Source of the DNA: Algoriella xinjiangensis
GTDB lineage: Bacteria > Bacteroidota > Bacteroidia > Flavobacteriales > Weeksellaceae
Direction: 5' to 3'
DNA: 64,000 nt
NCBI RefSeq assembly: GCF_900115015.1
Contig: NZ_FOUZ01000005.1
Location: 177,035 to 241,034 of the forward strand
Shown: positions 46,118-54,942 of the stretch, piece by piece
How positions within the stretch are numbered: the stretch's first letter is position 1
How the letters are laid out: the number at the start of each line of letters is the position of its first letter
The notes under the pieces: model-generated
Seen by the model: the letters and a program-made list of their open reading frames with translations, nothing else
The model's database searches: none
What the model was told of the DNA's origin: nothing
Program-made: the position numbers and the translations under genes

Positions 46118-48229
46118 ATGAGAAATTTTTTTGTACTTGCCATTTCCTTAACAGCTATTTTTTCTTTTGCACAAGTAGAAGAAAAACAAGATTCGACAGA
46201 TTATAATCCAATCGAAATAAAAGAAGTTTTGATAAAATCGCAACGTAAAAAGATGTTTGCGGACAAGGCGGTTTATACGTTTGATAAAGATGCTTTGGAT
46301 AAGGCACGCTATGCAAAAGATTTATTAAATACTTTACCAGAATTGAATGTCGATCCAATTTCTAATACAATAAAAAGTATAAAAGGTGGAACAACTTTGA
46401 TGTTAATTAATGGAGTTGAGGCAACAGACAATCAAATAAAATCTATAAAACCGCAAGATGTTGTTCGTGTAGAATATTTTGATATTCCACCTGCACGTTA
46501 TTCAAATCGAGTAGATCAAGTGGTTAATTTAGTCACTAAAAATCCCGAAAATGGTTATGTTTTTGGTACAGATTTGACCTCGGCTTTGTCAACAGGTTTT
46601 GTAAATGGTTCGGCTTATGCGAATATTACACGAGGTAAAAATAATTTTGGATTAGAATATTCGATTAATTTGAGAGATTATGATAACCGCGAAAATAACA
46701 ATTCTTACGCTTATACTTTGCCAAATGATTTAGATGAAATGGTTAATTATAAAACGGATGAAAATAGATTTGATCATTTTGGTTATACCTATCAAAATGT
46801 GCTTTTAAGATATACAAATACAGATTCGGATAAATATACATTTCAAGCAAAGTTAAATTTAGATATTTTGACAAGTTTTTCTGATGTTAATGGTAATAGT
46901 AATTTTTTTACGAATCAAAACTCAGAACAACATACCGTTTATAAACACAATAATCAACATTATACAAAACCAACTTTAGATTTATATTATTCTAGAAAAT
47001 TTGGTAAAAAAGATGAAGTTAGTTTAAATTTTGTTGGAGCAGATTACACGACGAATTCATATAATTTTTCTCATGAATGGAAAACGAATACAAACGAAGA
47101 AGTTTATCAATACATCACCAATTTAAAAGCAAAGCAAACTGGTTTGGTTGGAGAAATTGCGCATACACATGATTTTACAAAAGGAAAATTAAGCTCAGGT
47201 TATCGTATTTCGAATAACTCAATTGATAATAATCTCGAAAATTTATTGGGTACAGATAATTACAATGTAAATTATTTGGAACAGTATTTTTATTCAGAAT
47301 TTTCAGGAAAAACCAAGAAATTAATGTACCGTTTAGGCGCAGGAATTACAAATATTCATAATCAAAGTAAAGAAGAAAGTACAAATAATTGGGTATTTAC
47401 GCCGAAATTAGTTTTGGGTTATGAATTGGCAAAAAATCAAAGCTTGCGATTTACAAGTTCGTATAAACCAAGAACTATTTATAGTGATGAATTGAGTAGT
47501 AATGTAATACAAGTCGTTCCAAACATAGTAAAAACAGGAAATCCATTTCTTAAAATTCAGAAATCTTTTGGTAATAATTTAATTTATTCATACAATTCTA
47601 AATATATAGATATCAATGCAAATGCGTTTTATTGGTACAGAAAAGATGCAATAAATGGGTTATATAAAGAAATTTATAATTCAGATAATAAGTTAATTGG
47701 TTTTGCCGAAACATACGAAAATGCTCAAAATTCGCAACAATATGGTGTGCAAGTTTCAGGTTCTGTAAAACCATTTGGAACAGATTTATTAACACTGAAA
47801 ATTGTTTTATCGCCATCTTCAGAAAGTGTAAAAACGAAAGAAGGAAAAACGATTAAAAATGATTATATAGGTAATTATTTCTCGATAGCATCTGTTTATA
47901 AAAACTTTAGTGTAAATTATATGTTTAACATTCCGACATATACATTAAACGGTGCTTTTCTAAGCACAAACGAAAACAATAATCATCTTTTTATGAGTTA
48001 TAAAAAGCAGAATTTTACTTTTTCAACCGGAATGTATTGGATTGGAATGCCTTCGGAATATAAAACAAAATCTTTGTCAGAAAGTTTGGTAGATTATACA
48101 AGTCATACCCAAATTTGGAACAATAAAAATATGTTTGTATTAGGTTTTAGTTATGATTTTTCGACGGGTAAAAAGACAAATGTTGATAGAAAATTACAAA
48201 ATCAAACTGCTGGTGCAGCAACTTTTTAA
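46118..48229 (+). CDS. TonB-dependent receptor-like outer-membrane barrel (no regulatory N-domain)
   Basis: The 703-residue protein has a signal peptide (MRNFFVLAISLTAIFSFAQ), a plug-like region (about 32-145, LIKSQRKKMFADKAVYTFDK, GGTTLMLINGVEATDNQIKS, VVRVEYFDIPPARYSNR) and a long beta-barrel ending TAGAATF. Unlike the receptors at 23985 and 34285 it lacks a carboxypeptidase-regulatory-like domain. The substrate is unknown. It stands alone with a terminator behind it. Confidence 0.82.
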   Translation: MRNFFVLAISLTAIFSFAQVEEKQDSTDYNPIEIKEVLIKSQRKKMFADKAVYTFDKDALDKARYAKDLLNTLPELNVDPISNTIKSIKGGTTLMLINGVEATDNQIKSIKPQDVVRVEYFDIPPARYSNRVDQVVNLVTKNPENGYVFGTDLTSALSTGFVNGSAYANITRGKNNFGLEYSINLRDYDNRENNNSYAYTLPNDLDEMVNYKTDENRFDHFGYTYQNVLLRYTNTDSDKYTFQAKLNLDILTSFSDVNGNSNFFTNQNSEQHTVYKHNNQHYTKPTLDLYYSRKFGKKDEVSLNFVGADYTTNSYNFSHEWKTNTNEEVYQYITNLKAKQTGLVGEIAHTHDFTKGKLSSGYRISNNSIDNNLENLLGTDNYNVNYLEQYFYSEFSGKTKKLMYRLGAGITNIHNQSKEESTNNWVFTPKLVLGYELAKNQSLRFTSSYKPRTIYSDELSSNVIQVVPNIVKTGNPFLKIQKSFGNNLIYSYNSKYIDINANAFYWYRKDAINGLYKEIYNSDNKLIGFAETYENAQNSQQYGVQVSGSVKPFGTDLLTLKIVLSPSSESVKTKEGKTIKNDYIGNYFSIASVYKNFSVNYMFNIPTYTLNGAFLSTNENNNHLFMSYKKQNFTFSTGMYWIGMPSEYKTKSLSESLVDYTSHTQIWNNKNMFVLGFSYDFSTGKKTNVDRKLQNQTAGAATF

Positions 48230-48263
48230 TGAATAAAAAATCATCGAAATTGATAAATAGATA

Positions 48264-48297
48264 AAAAAAATCCTCACAATTTGTGAGGATTTTTTTG
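48264..48297. terminator. bidirectional terminator between the barrel gene and the acyl-CoA reductase
   Basis: AAAATCCTCACAA (48267-48279) pairs with TTGTGAGGATTTT (48281-48293), with A/T runs on both flanks, between convergent genes. Confidence 0.92.
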
Positions 48298-48299
48298 TT

Positions 48300-49364
48300 T
48301 TATATTTCTGCTAAAAATTGTAGTGTATCAATATTATCCGCGTAATCTGTAAGTTTAGGAAACTGCGTTTGCCCAAATTCTACATGATTTGGATTTTCTT
48401 TCATATCATGTCCAACCACACATTGTATATGATCTTCGTTCTCTATTAAATAATTTTTAACATCATTAATATCCTTATAAATCTCAAAATTAACAACAGC
48501 AATTGGCGAATGTAAATTGGTGTCTTTTTTAAGTAAAACAAAATTATTGTCTAAGAAATCATCTTTTCCTAACAAATAAATTGCACGATTATAATCGTAA
48601 TTATTCGCATATTTTGGATGATTAATTACTTTTACGCCCCAATCATATAACGATTCAAAAACGGTTGGAATTTGTTTTTCATCATTCAAATAAATCTTCG
48701 TTACATTTCTGCAACCTAATCCGAAATAATTAAAAATATCATCAGCCAATTTTGTTAATTCTTCTGTCGTTTCTGTTCCATTTAGCACAGCAACTGAAGT
48801 TCTGTTTTTACGAATGATATTCGGAACTTTAGAAAAATATTGTTCAAAATAGCGCGCTGTGTTGTTACTTCCTGTCGCAATAACAGCGTCAAAATTTTGT
48901 AAACGCTCAATAATTTTTATGATTGATTCAAATTCTTCATCAATAGAATAAAGATATTTTATCACAAATTTCATCAATTTATCATCTTTAGACGATGTTT
49001 TGATTAACGCATTATTTCCTGAAATTACAACCGAAAGCATATCGTGAAAACCAACTAACGGAATATTACCAGCCATTATTATTCCTACATTTTTGGCTTG
49101 TTTAGCAAACGGATAATCTTTTGTCCAATTTGTTAAATTTTCAGTTGTTAAGGCAGTCGCCCAGCTTTTAAAAGCAAGTGTAGTATTTTCTTTTATAAAC
49201 CAATTGTTGTGCGCTTCTGCATTGCGAATTGCACTTTCAGCTTCCTCTTTCCATTTCTCAAATTTTTGAGTCAATTTTTCATCCGTAGTCGGTTCGTTAT
49301 CTATAATAAAATTAAAAAACTGACCTAACTCATTAAATGCTGAAATCCTTTGTTCAAATGTCAT
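48300..49364 (-). CDS. acyl-CoA reductase (LuxC-like)
   Basis: The 354-residue protein belongs to the aldehyde dehydrogenase fold: NVGIIMAGNIPLVGFHDMLS (nucleotide loop), FDAVIATGSNNTARYFEQYF, and a Cys in FNYFGLGCRNVTKIYL as candidate catalytic thiol. LuxC-like enzymes reduce acyl-CoA to aldehyde; the physiological substrate in flavobacteria is not known. It is divergent from a ferredoxin gene 62 bp away, a pairing I believe is common in this class. Confidence 0.85.
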   Translation of the reverse strand: MTFEQRISAFNELGQFFNFIIDNEPTTDEKLTQKFEKWKEEAESAIRNAEAHNNWFIKENTTLAFKSWATALTTENLTNWTKDYPFAKQAKNVGIIMAGNIPLVGFHDMLSVVISGNNALIKTSSKDDKLMKFVIKYLYSIDEEFESIIKIIERLQNFDAVIATGSNNTARYFEQYFSKVPNIIRKNRTSVAVLNGTETTEELTKLADDIFNYFGLGCRNVTKIYLNDEKQIPTVFESLYDWGVKVINHPKYANNYDYNRAIYLLGKDDFLDNNFVLLKKDTNLHSPIAVVNFEIYKDINDVKNYLIENEDHIQCVVGHDMKENPNHVEFGQTQFPKLTDYADNIDTLQFLAEI

Positions 49365-49383
49365 TTTTTCTGAAAATTAAATG

Positions 49384-49391
49384 TAATTTTG
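49384..49391 (+). promoter_or_regulatory. candidate -7 element of the ferredoxin gene (TAATTTTG)
   Basis: TAATTTTG matches TAnnTTTG, 35 bp before the ATG at 49427; no TTG at -33. Confidence 0.35.
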
Positions 49392-49426
49392 TATTTGCAA
49401 ATGTAGGAAATTTAAAAACAGATACA

Positions 49427-49777
49427 ATGGCTATAATTATTACAGATGAATGTATAAATTGTGGAGCTTGTGAACCAGAATGTCCAAATAACGCGATTTA
49501 TGAAGCTGCTGTTGATTGGAAATATTCTGAGGGAACTTCTCTTACTGGATCTATTGTAAACGTTGATGGTATTGAGTTTGATGCCGATGCGGTGCAAGAT
49601 CCTGTTAGTGATGAAGTTTATTACATTGTTCCAGATAAATGTACAGAATGTAAAGGTTTCCACGAAGAGCCACAATGTGCGGCAGTTTGCCCAGTGGACT
49701 GTTGTGTGCCTGATGATAACCACGTAGAAAGCGAAGAACGTCTTTTGAGCAAGAAAGCGTTTATGCACTTAGAGTAA
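49427..49777 (+). CDS. 2[4Fe-4S] ferredoxin
   Basis: The 116-residue protein has two cluster motifs. The first is CINCGACEPECP near the N-terminus. The second, CTECKGFHEEPQCAAVCPVD, has an insertion between the second and third cysteines as in Alvin-type (YfhL-like) ferredoxins. Start at 49427 (MAIIITDECINCGACEPECP); an ATG at 49337 would add 30 unrelated residues and overlap the divergent gene. It carries electrons for an unknown partner; the acyl-CoA reductase is divergent from it. Confidence 0.93.
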   Translation: MAIIITDECINCGACEPECPNNAIYEAAVDWKYSEGTSLTGSIVNVDGIEFDADAVQDPVSDEVYYIVPDKCTECKGFHEEPQCAAVCPVDCCVPDDNHVESEERLLSKKAFMHLE

Positions 49778-49798
49778 GATCGTCACAACTTTACATAT

Positions 49799-49829
49799 AA
49801 AAACCTCGAACATTGTTCGAGGTTTTTTA
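49799..49829 (+). terminator. terminator after the ferredoxin gene
   Basis: CCTCGAA (49804-49810) and TTCGAGG (49816-49822) with flanking A and T runs. Confidence 0.88.
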
Positions 49830-49854
49830 TTATTTATTTTTTAAAAGTTATTTT

Positions 49855-49939
49855 GGGCAATCCCTTCGGGCGGGCTTTTTATTTCAATCTTTTTTTTACA
49901 AAAAAGGATTTCCACTTCAATCCCTATTGCGGTAGATAA
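49855..49939. repeat. palindromic intergenic repeat (flavobacterial REP-like)
   Basis: The element starts with a GC-rich CCC-TTC-GGG hairpin (49862-49870) followed by GCGGGC and a T run. It then has a T-tract/A-tract inverted repeat (49889-49910). CAATCCCT occurs at both ends (49858 and 49918). The composition is unlike the neighbours. I recall similar intergenic elements in flavobacterial genomes; this cannot be tested inside one window. Confidence 0.55.
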
Positions 49940-49942
49940 CGT

Positions 49943-51613
49943 TTATCTTGCGTATTTCTTTTTTCTAATCCAAAATCCAATTCCTCCTAACAAAGCAATT
50001 ATAGATGTTGGTATAACTAAATTCATTATTTGCCAAGTCGATTTTTCTTGTAAAACAGTTGTTTCACTTAACAACGGAATTTCTAATTTACGATTACGTA
50101 AAGCTAAAAAATCTTCGTCGCCTAACAAATAATCCATCGCGTTCATCAAAAAAGTTTGATTGGCATACGTTTTTGGTTTTCCATCTGGATTATCTGGTCG
50201 AACCGAATATTTGTTTTCGCCCAATTGCATTGGCATTCCTCGCCATAAAGCATTTTTAAGCACATCACCATCCGAAATAACAATCATTTTTCCGTTGGTT
50301 GTTTTTGCCTTAAAGTTTGGAAATTCTTTGCGCTCGTAACGCATAGAATAAGCGGAATTAAAATTACCTTCTAACAAAACTGCCATCGGTATTTTACCCA
50401 TTTTATATTCTTGCTGATCTTCAATTTCAACTTCGTTTAACTGAATATAATTTAAAGCAGGTTTCAAACTTGTTTGTTCAGACGAGCTTAATAAAACGGT
50501 TTGCTTAATTGCTGGATTTTTTAATAATTCAATCGGATTTGCGAATTGAAATAAAACTGGATCTATAGAACTTGTAATTGGATTTTCTTCGCCTCTAATT
50601 CCTAATTCAAAATAAGGCCAATTGTAATAATTATAACTCGTATTACCCGCAGTTTCGCCATCGGCCAAAACAATTTGCGCACCGTTTAAATCTTTTATTA
50701 CAGCGGGATGAATACGCACACCGTAATTAAATAAGAAATCATTTAGTTTCAAATCGCGAGGAAATGCAACTATTTTACCACTTCTGAAAATAGAATCCAT
50801 TTCGGCATCAACGGTTTCTATCGCCATCAACATTTTTCCGCCATTCATCACATATTGATCTAAAACCAATTTGTCCATATCCGAAAAAGGTAAAGTTGGT
50901 TTTGCTACAATCAAGGCATCAAAACGTTTTAAACTATCTAAATCTGCTGGTTGAAACGAAAATGTTTTGTTAACAATTGGATTTAAATAAATCTCAACAT
51001 CATATTTTTCGGATAAAGCGCGTCCTAAACTTTGAATATTAGCTTCGGGTAATTCGTCGTGATGAACAACAAAACCGATTCGTTTACGATCAAAATTTGT
51101 TGCTTTCTGAATTTTTTCTGCAAATAAATATTCTAACTTTTCTGTAGAAGCTAAAGCCAATTCATTAAATTGAATTGATGGATCGTTAACTAAAACTTCC
51201 ATATACGATGTTTTTCCATCATAAGTTAGTTTTGCATAAGGATAAATATTTAGTGTTCCTTTATCAGTTTTGATCGGAATTGGCGCTAATTTATTTTGTT
51301 CTAATTCGGTTTGTCCTAAATCTACTGGATCAACAAAAGAATAAGAAATATTGCTATTTTTTTCGCGTAATTCGTCTAATAAAAATTGAATTTCATTTTT
51401 TAGAATTCTGTAATCTCCTGGTAATTCTCCGCCCAATAAAATTTCTATTTTAAGCGGTTCTTTTACATTTTCTACTAATTTTTCTGTGGTAGAAGTTAAT
51501 GTAAAACGTTTGTCTTTTGTTAAATCGAAACGATTGTATATAAATTGTCCGATAATAAAAAGTGCAATTAATCCCGCGAAAATAATTAGGTTTGATTTAT
51601 TTAATTTCTTCAT
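49943..51613 (-). CDS. gldG: gliding motility-associated ABC transporter substrate-binding protein GldG
   Basis: The 556-residue protein (start ATG 51613, MKKLNKSNLIIFAGLIALFI) has an N-terminal membrane anchor and a large periplasmic ABC_transp_aux-type domain (about 40-500), with a C-terminal span (IPTSIIALLGGIGFWIRKKK). An ATG at 51667 would overlap gldF and is unlikely. It acts with GldF and GldA (not in this window). GldFG occur in gliding flavobacteria and in some non-gliders, so motility cannot be deduced. The gene starts 4 bp after gldF. Confidence 0.93.
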   Translation of the reverse strand: MKKLNKSNLIIFAGLIALFIIGQFIYNRFDLTKDKRFTLTSTTEKLVENVKEPLKIEILLGGELPGDYRILKNEIQFLLDELREKNSNISYSFVDPVDLGQTELEQNKLAPIPIKTDKGTLNIYPYAKLTYDGKTSYMEVLVNDPSIQFNELALASTEKLEYLFAEKIQKATNFDRKRIGFVVHHDELPEANIQSLGRALSEKYDVEIYLNPIVNKTFSFQPADLDSLKRFDALIVAKPTLPFSDMDKLVLDQYVMNGGKMLMAIETVDAEMDSIFRSGKIVAFPRDLKLNDFLFNYGVRIHPAVIKDLNGAQIVLADGETAGNTSYNYYNWPYFELGIRGEENPITSSIDPVLFQFANPIELLKNPAIKQTVLLSSSEQTSLKPALNYIQLNEVEIEDQQEYKMGKIPMAVLLEGNFNSAYSMRYERKEFPNFKAKTTNGKMIVISDGDVLKNALWRGMPMQLGENKYSVRPDNPDGKPKTYANQTFLMNAMDYLLGDEDFLALRNRKLEIPLLSETTVLQEKSTWQIMNLVIPTSIIALLGGIGFWIRKKKYAR

Positions 51614-51617
51614 AACA

Positions 51618-52346
51618 CTACTTTTTATTTTCGAGATTAACGATTGTAAATTGATTAAGAATTGCAATCAAAACAATAAAATAAAGTAAATCTCTTGTGT
51701 CTAAAATTCCTTTCAGAAATTGGTTGTAATGTGTATAACTTCCTATTTTCTGAACGTAAAAATCGGCAGAACCTAGTAAATTATAGGATGCTAAACCTTC
51801 AAATCCATAATAAATAATAAAACAAAAGAAAACGGCTAAAACATACGCCATTACTTGATTTTTTGTGATAGATGAAGTAAATAATCCAATTGCTGCAAAA
51901 AGACATCCTAAAAAGAAAAGTCCTAAATATCCCGAAAAAATAGTACCATAATCTAGCTCTTGTTCGGGCATTAAAAATTCTTGAAGTGTTATTGTAAACA
52001 AAAAAGTAGAAAGTAAACAAAATACAACAACGGCGACTACTGCTAAATATTTGCCCCAAATAATTTGGCTATTTTTTATAGGTAGTGTAAATAACCACAA
52101 TAATGTGCCGTTTGCTTGTTCTTCTGCGATTAATTTCATGGTCAATGCAGGAATCATGAATAACAAAATCCATGGTCCAATAAAAAAGAAACTGCTTAAT
52201 GATGCATTTCCTGTGTTAAAAACATTGAATTCATTGTCAAAAAACCAAAGAAACAAAGCCGAAACGATGACAAAAGTTGCGGCTGCTAAATAGGCTGTAA
52301 AACCTAAATAAAAACTGGAAAATTCTTTTTTAAAGATTGTCCACAT
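51618..52346 (-). CDS. gldF: gliding motility-associated ABC transporter permease GldF
   Basis: The 242-residue ABC-2 type permease begins MWTIFKKEFSSFYLGFTAYL and has six membrane spans, with the TMKLIAEEQANGTLLWLFTL motif typical of the family. It forms the channel of the Gld ABC transporter with GldG. It starts 1 bp after the hemJ stop and is followed 4 bp later by gldG, so the three genes form one unit. Confidence 0.94.
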   Translation of the reverse strand: MWTIFKKEFSSFYLGFTAYLAAATFVIVSALFLWFFDNEFNVFNTGNASLSSFFFIGPWILLFMIPALTMKLIAEEQANGTLLWLFTLPIKNSQIIWGKYLAVVAVVVFCLLSTFLFTITLQEFLMPEQELDYGTIFSGYLGLFFLGCLFAAIGLFTSSITKNQVMAYVLAVFFCFIIYYGFEGLASYNLLGSADFYVQKIGSYTHYNQFLKGILDTRDLLYFIVLIAILNQFTIVNLENKK

Positions 52347-52347
52347 A

Positions 52348-52893
52348 TTATTTTTTATTATTTCTATTTATTAAACGAACAATAAGCATAAGTATTACAC
52401 CAGAGCCAAAGAAACTAACAATAGACCAATACCAGTCTTGACCAAATTGCGTTTTCTGAATAACTGCAAATACAATTACAAACAATAAAATTGTTGCAAC
52501 CTCATTCATCATTCTTAATTGTACCGAAGTGTATTTGTAGATATTTTTTTGAATTTGTTTTAAAGTTCTCCAACACCAAAAATGGTAAAGTAACAGAACG
52601 CTCACCATTCCTAATTTACTTTTCATCCATGGAAGTTGTAATAATGCAGGATTTTTTATCAACATATTAATTCCCATCACGACTAAAATAATAAGTGCAG
52701 GCGCAGTAATAACATTCCATAATTTTTTTTCCATGAACGTATATTGTTCCTGAAGAATCAATTTTTTAGGATCTTCCATTTTTTGTGTTTCGGTATGATA
52801 AATCATCAACCGAACAACATAAAATAATCCCGCAAAGTAACTAACCACAAAAATTACGTGTATTGCTTTATATATTAAATAATTATATGCCAT
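52348..52893 (-). CDS. hemJ: protoporphyrinogen oxidase HemJ (CopD family)
   Basis: The 181-residue membrane protein has four to five spans. The first includes YKAIHVIFVVSYFAGLFYVV with His12, conserved in HemJ, and the segment RLMIYHTE follows. It oxidises protoporphyrinogen IX in organisms lacking HemG and HemY. It lies between the SAM hydrolase (40 bp) and gldF (1 bp). The link with Gld proteins is positional, not functional. Confidence 0.88.
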   Translation of the reverse strand: MAYNYLIYKAIHVIFVVSYFAGLFYVVRLMIYHTETQKMEDPKKLILQEQYTFMEKKLWNVITAPALIILVVMGINMLIKNPALLQLPWMKSKLGMVSVLLLYHFWCWRTLKQIQKNIYKYTSVQLRMMNEVATILLFVIVFAVIQKTQFGQDWYWSIVSFFGSGVILMLIVRLINRNNKK

Positions 52894-52933
52894 TTTGATG
52901 TGTTAAACGTCTTTATTTTGTCTTTTTTTAGCG

Positions 52934-53776
52934 TTAATTATCAAACTCAATTGTAATTGTATCGCCTTTTTTTAATCCCATTAACTGATTTGCGCCACCA
53001 GAAACCACGGGATTACTTTTGTAAAGTGTAACTTCTAAAAATTCTGCTGCATTAAACAAACACAACGTTCGTCCAAAAGCTTGCACTTCTTTACTAAAAT
53101 CTTGCACAACTTCGTTGTAATGATCGTAAATGATATTGATATCTGTAATCGAAAAATCTTTTTGACGAAGCAAAATCTTGTATTTTCGATCAGCAGCTAT
53201 TTCTTCAAAAAATTCTCGTGTAATATTGGTTACCACATTTCCGAAATGATCAATATAAATCACATTACCAACTATAAATTTATCATCACGATAAATTGGT
53301 TTCAACTCATTCAATTGTTTCATTTCTGTACGTTTATTTCCTAAAAGTGCAGGTACACCGCCACGTGCCAAATGGCAAGCAACAGGTACAAAACAATTTC
53401 GCATCGGGAACAAACTATCTATTCCTTCTGGGTAAGCTGTGATTTCGTAAATTTCTTCTGGTTGATTTTTTTGACAGATTAAAGATAAAATTCCATTGTC
53501 TCCACAAATAAAATAATAACCGTTAATCAATGCACAAATTGGTTTCTGAAATGGTGTACTCAATGAGTTTACAGCAATGATATGAATTGTCCCTTTCGGA
53601 AATTCTTCATAAGAATTTCGAATAATATAGGCGGCTTCAGACAAATCGTAGGGATTTACGTGGTGCGAAATATCTACAATTGTAACATCAGCCAATTCTT
53701 TTAGAATTGCGCCTTTTACGCTGGATACAAAGTAATCCTTGAGACCAAAATCCGATGTTAATGTAATAATTGCCAT
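52934..53776 (-). CDS. SAM hydroxide adenosyltransferase (DUF62)
   Basis: The 280-residue enzyme (start 53776, MAIITLTSDFGLKDYFVSSV) has the DUF62 signature: LTSDFG near the N-terminus and YIDHFGNVVTNITREFF in the C-terminal domain, with VPVACHLARGG between. Family members hydrolyse S-adenosylmethionine to adenosine and methionine. An ATG at 53842 would add 22 residues of promoter-derived sequence. It is divergent from phoH with a 66-bp gap. Confidence 0.9.
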   Translation of the reverse strand: MAIITLTSDFGLKDYFVSSVKGAILKELADVTIVDISHHVNPYDLSEAAYIIRNSYEEFPKGTIHIIAVNSLSTPFQKPICALINGYYFICGDNGILSLICQKNQPEEIYEITAYPEGIDSLFPMRNCFVPVACHLARGGVPALLGNKRTEMKQLNELKPIYRDDKFIVGNVIYIDHFGNVVTNITREFFEEIAADRKYKILLRQKDFSITDINIIYDHYNEVVQDFSKEVQAFGRTLCLFNAAEFLEVTLYKSNPVVSGGANQLMGLKKGDTITIEFDN

Positions 53777-53793
53777 TATTCTGTAATAGTTAG

Positions 53794-53814
53794 CAAATAT
53801 ATTGTTTATTTTTG
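53794..53814. promoter_or_regulatory. back-to-back -7 elements for the SAM hydrolase and phoH
   Basis: CAAATATA (53794-53801) is TATATTTG on the minus strand; TATTTTTG (53807-53814) reads plus. They are 5 bp apart. No certain -33 elements. Confidence 0.45.
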
Positions 53815-53842
53815 TGTAAGTGAACCAAAAATACAACCACAT

Positions 53843-54817
53843 TTGACAGAAATTAACATCGAATTAGCTGAAATTAGCGCCCAAGATTTTTACGGAGCTA
53901 ATAATGAACATCTAAAAAGGATAAAAGAATACTATCCTAAATTAAAAATTATTGCTAGAGGAAGAAATTTGGCAGTCTTTGGAAATGAAGATGTTCTGCG
54001 AGTTTTTGACCAAAAAATGCAGAAGGTAATTCAACATATTCACAAGTATAATCGACTTTCTGAACGCGATCTCGAAATCATTATGACTGAGGATAATAAT
54101 GAAATGCTTCAAATGAAAAAAGAAGACACAATTATTGTTCATGGTGTAAATGGTAAAATAATAAAGCCTCAAACGCCTGGTCAATACGATTTGGTGCAAA
54201 AAGTTTACAATAAAGATATGGTTTTTGCCATTGGACCTGCAGGTACAGGAAAAACATATACAGCTGTAGCTTTGGCAGTTCAGGCGCTTAAAAATAAAGA
54301 AGTTCGCCGAATTATTATGACGCGTCCTGCTGTAGAAGCAGGAGAAAATTTAGGTTTTTTACCTGGAGATATGAAAGATAAACTTGATCCATATTTACAA
54401 CCTTTGTATGATGCATTGAGAGATATGATTCCGTTTGAAAAACTTTCTTCTTACACAGAAAAAGGCGTGATAGAAGTTGCACCTTTAGCATTTATGCGTG
54501 GTCGTACGTTGGATGATGCATTTGTTATTTTAGATGAAGCGCAAAACACAACCTATGCGCAAATGAAAATGTTTTTGACACGTATGGGAAAACATTCTAA
54601 ATTTATTATCACTGGAGATCCAGATCAGGTAGATTTACCACCAAAACAAAAATCTGGTTTGCGTGAAGCAATAACAATCTTAAAAGATGTAAAAGATATC
54701 GGTTTTATATTTTTGGATGATAAAGATGTTGTGCGACACAAAATTGTTCGAGAAGTATTAAAAGCATACAAAACGAACGAAGATAAAGAAAGAGAAAAAA
54801 TAGATATTAAGAAATAA
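53843..54817 (+). CDS. phoH: PhoH family ATPase
   Basis: The 324-residue protein starts with TTG at 53843 (MTEINIELAEISAQDFYG); no ATG lies upstream in frame before the promoter. It has an N-terminal region (about 1-105) then the PhoH ATPase domain with Walker A GPAGTGKTYTA, Walker B AFVILDEAQN and an ITGDPDQVDLP sensor. It is a probable RNA-related ATPase of uncertain cellular role. A 21-bp hairpin begins inside its stop codon. Confidence 0.95.
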   Translation: MTEINIELAEISAQDFYGANNEHLKRIKEYYPKLKIIARGRNLAVFGNEDVLRVFDQKMQKVIQHIHKYNRLSERDLEIIMTEDNNEMLQMKKEDTIIVHGVNGKIIKPQTPGQYDLVQKVYNKDMVFAIGPAGTGKTYTAVALAVQALKNKEVRRIIMTRPAVEAGENLGFLPGDMKDKLDPYLQPLYDALRDMIPFEKLSSYTEKGVIEVAPLAFMRGRTLDDAFVILDEAQNTTYAQMKMFLTRMGKHSKFIITGDPDQVDLPPKQKSGLREAITILKDVKDIGFIFLDDKDVVRHKIVREVLKAYKTNEDKEREKIDIKK

Positions 54818-54866
54818 AACAAGAAACGCCAATTGATTATGTCAATTGGCGTTTCTTGTTTTTTAA
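54816..54866 (+). terminator. 21-bp perfect terminator hairpin overlapping the phoH stop
   Basis: Arms 54816-54836 and 54842-54862 are perfect complements of 21 nt with a 5-nt loop, followed by T residues. The left arm starts at the second base of the stop codon. It is the longest hairpin of the window. Confidence 0.95.
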
Positions 54867-54942
54867 TGCTATTTTTCTAAATAATTTTATTCTCAACCAA
54901 CCGTTTTACAAAAATCGGCATCTATCTTATAAATTAAACCGT

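Noticed and set aside
49412..49768. Minus-strand open frame opposite the ferredoxin gene
   Set aside because: The ferredoxin cysteine motifs on the plus strand are unambiguous; the antisense product is featureless.
54856..54942. N-terminal extension of the VIT protein from ATG 54856
   Set aside because: The first codons lie within the phoH terminator and precede a clear signal peptide at 54943.
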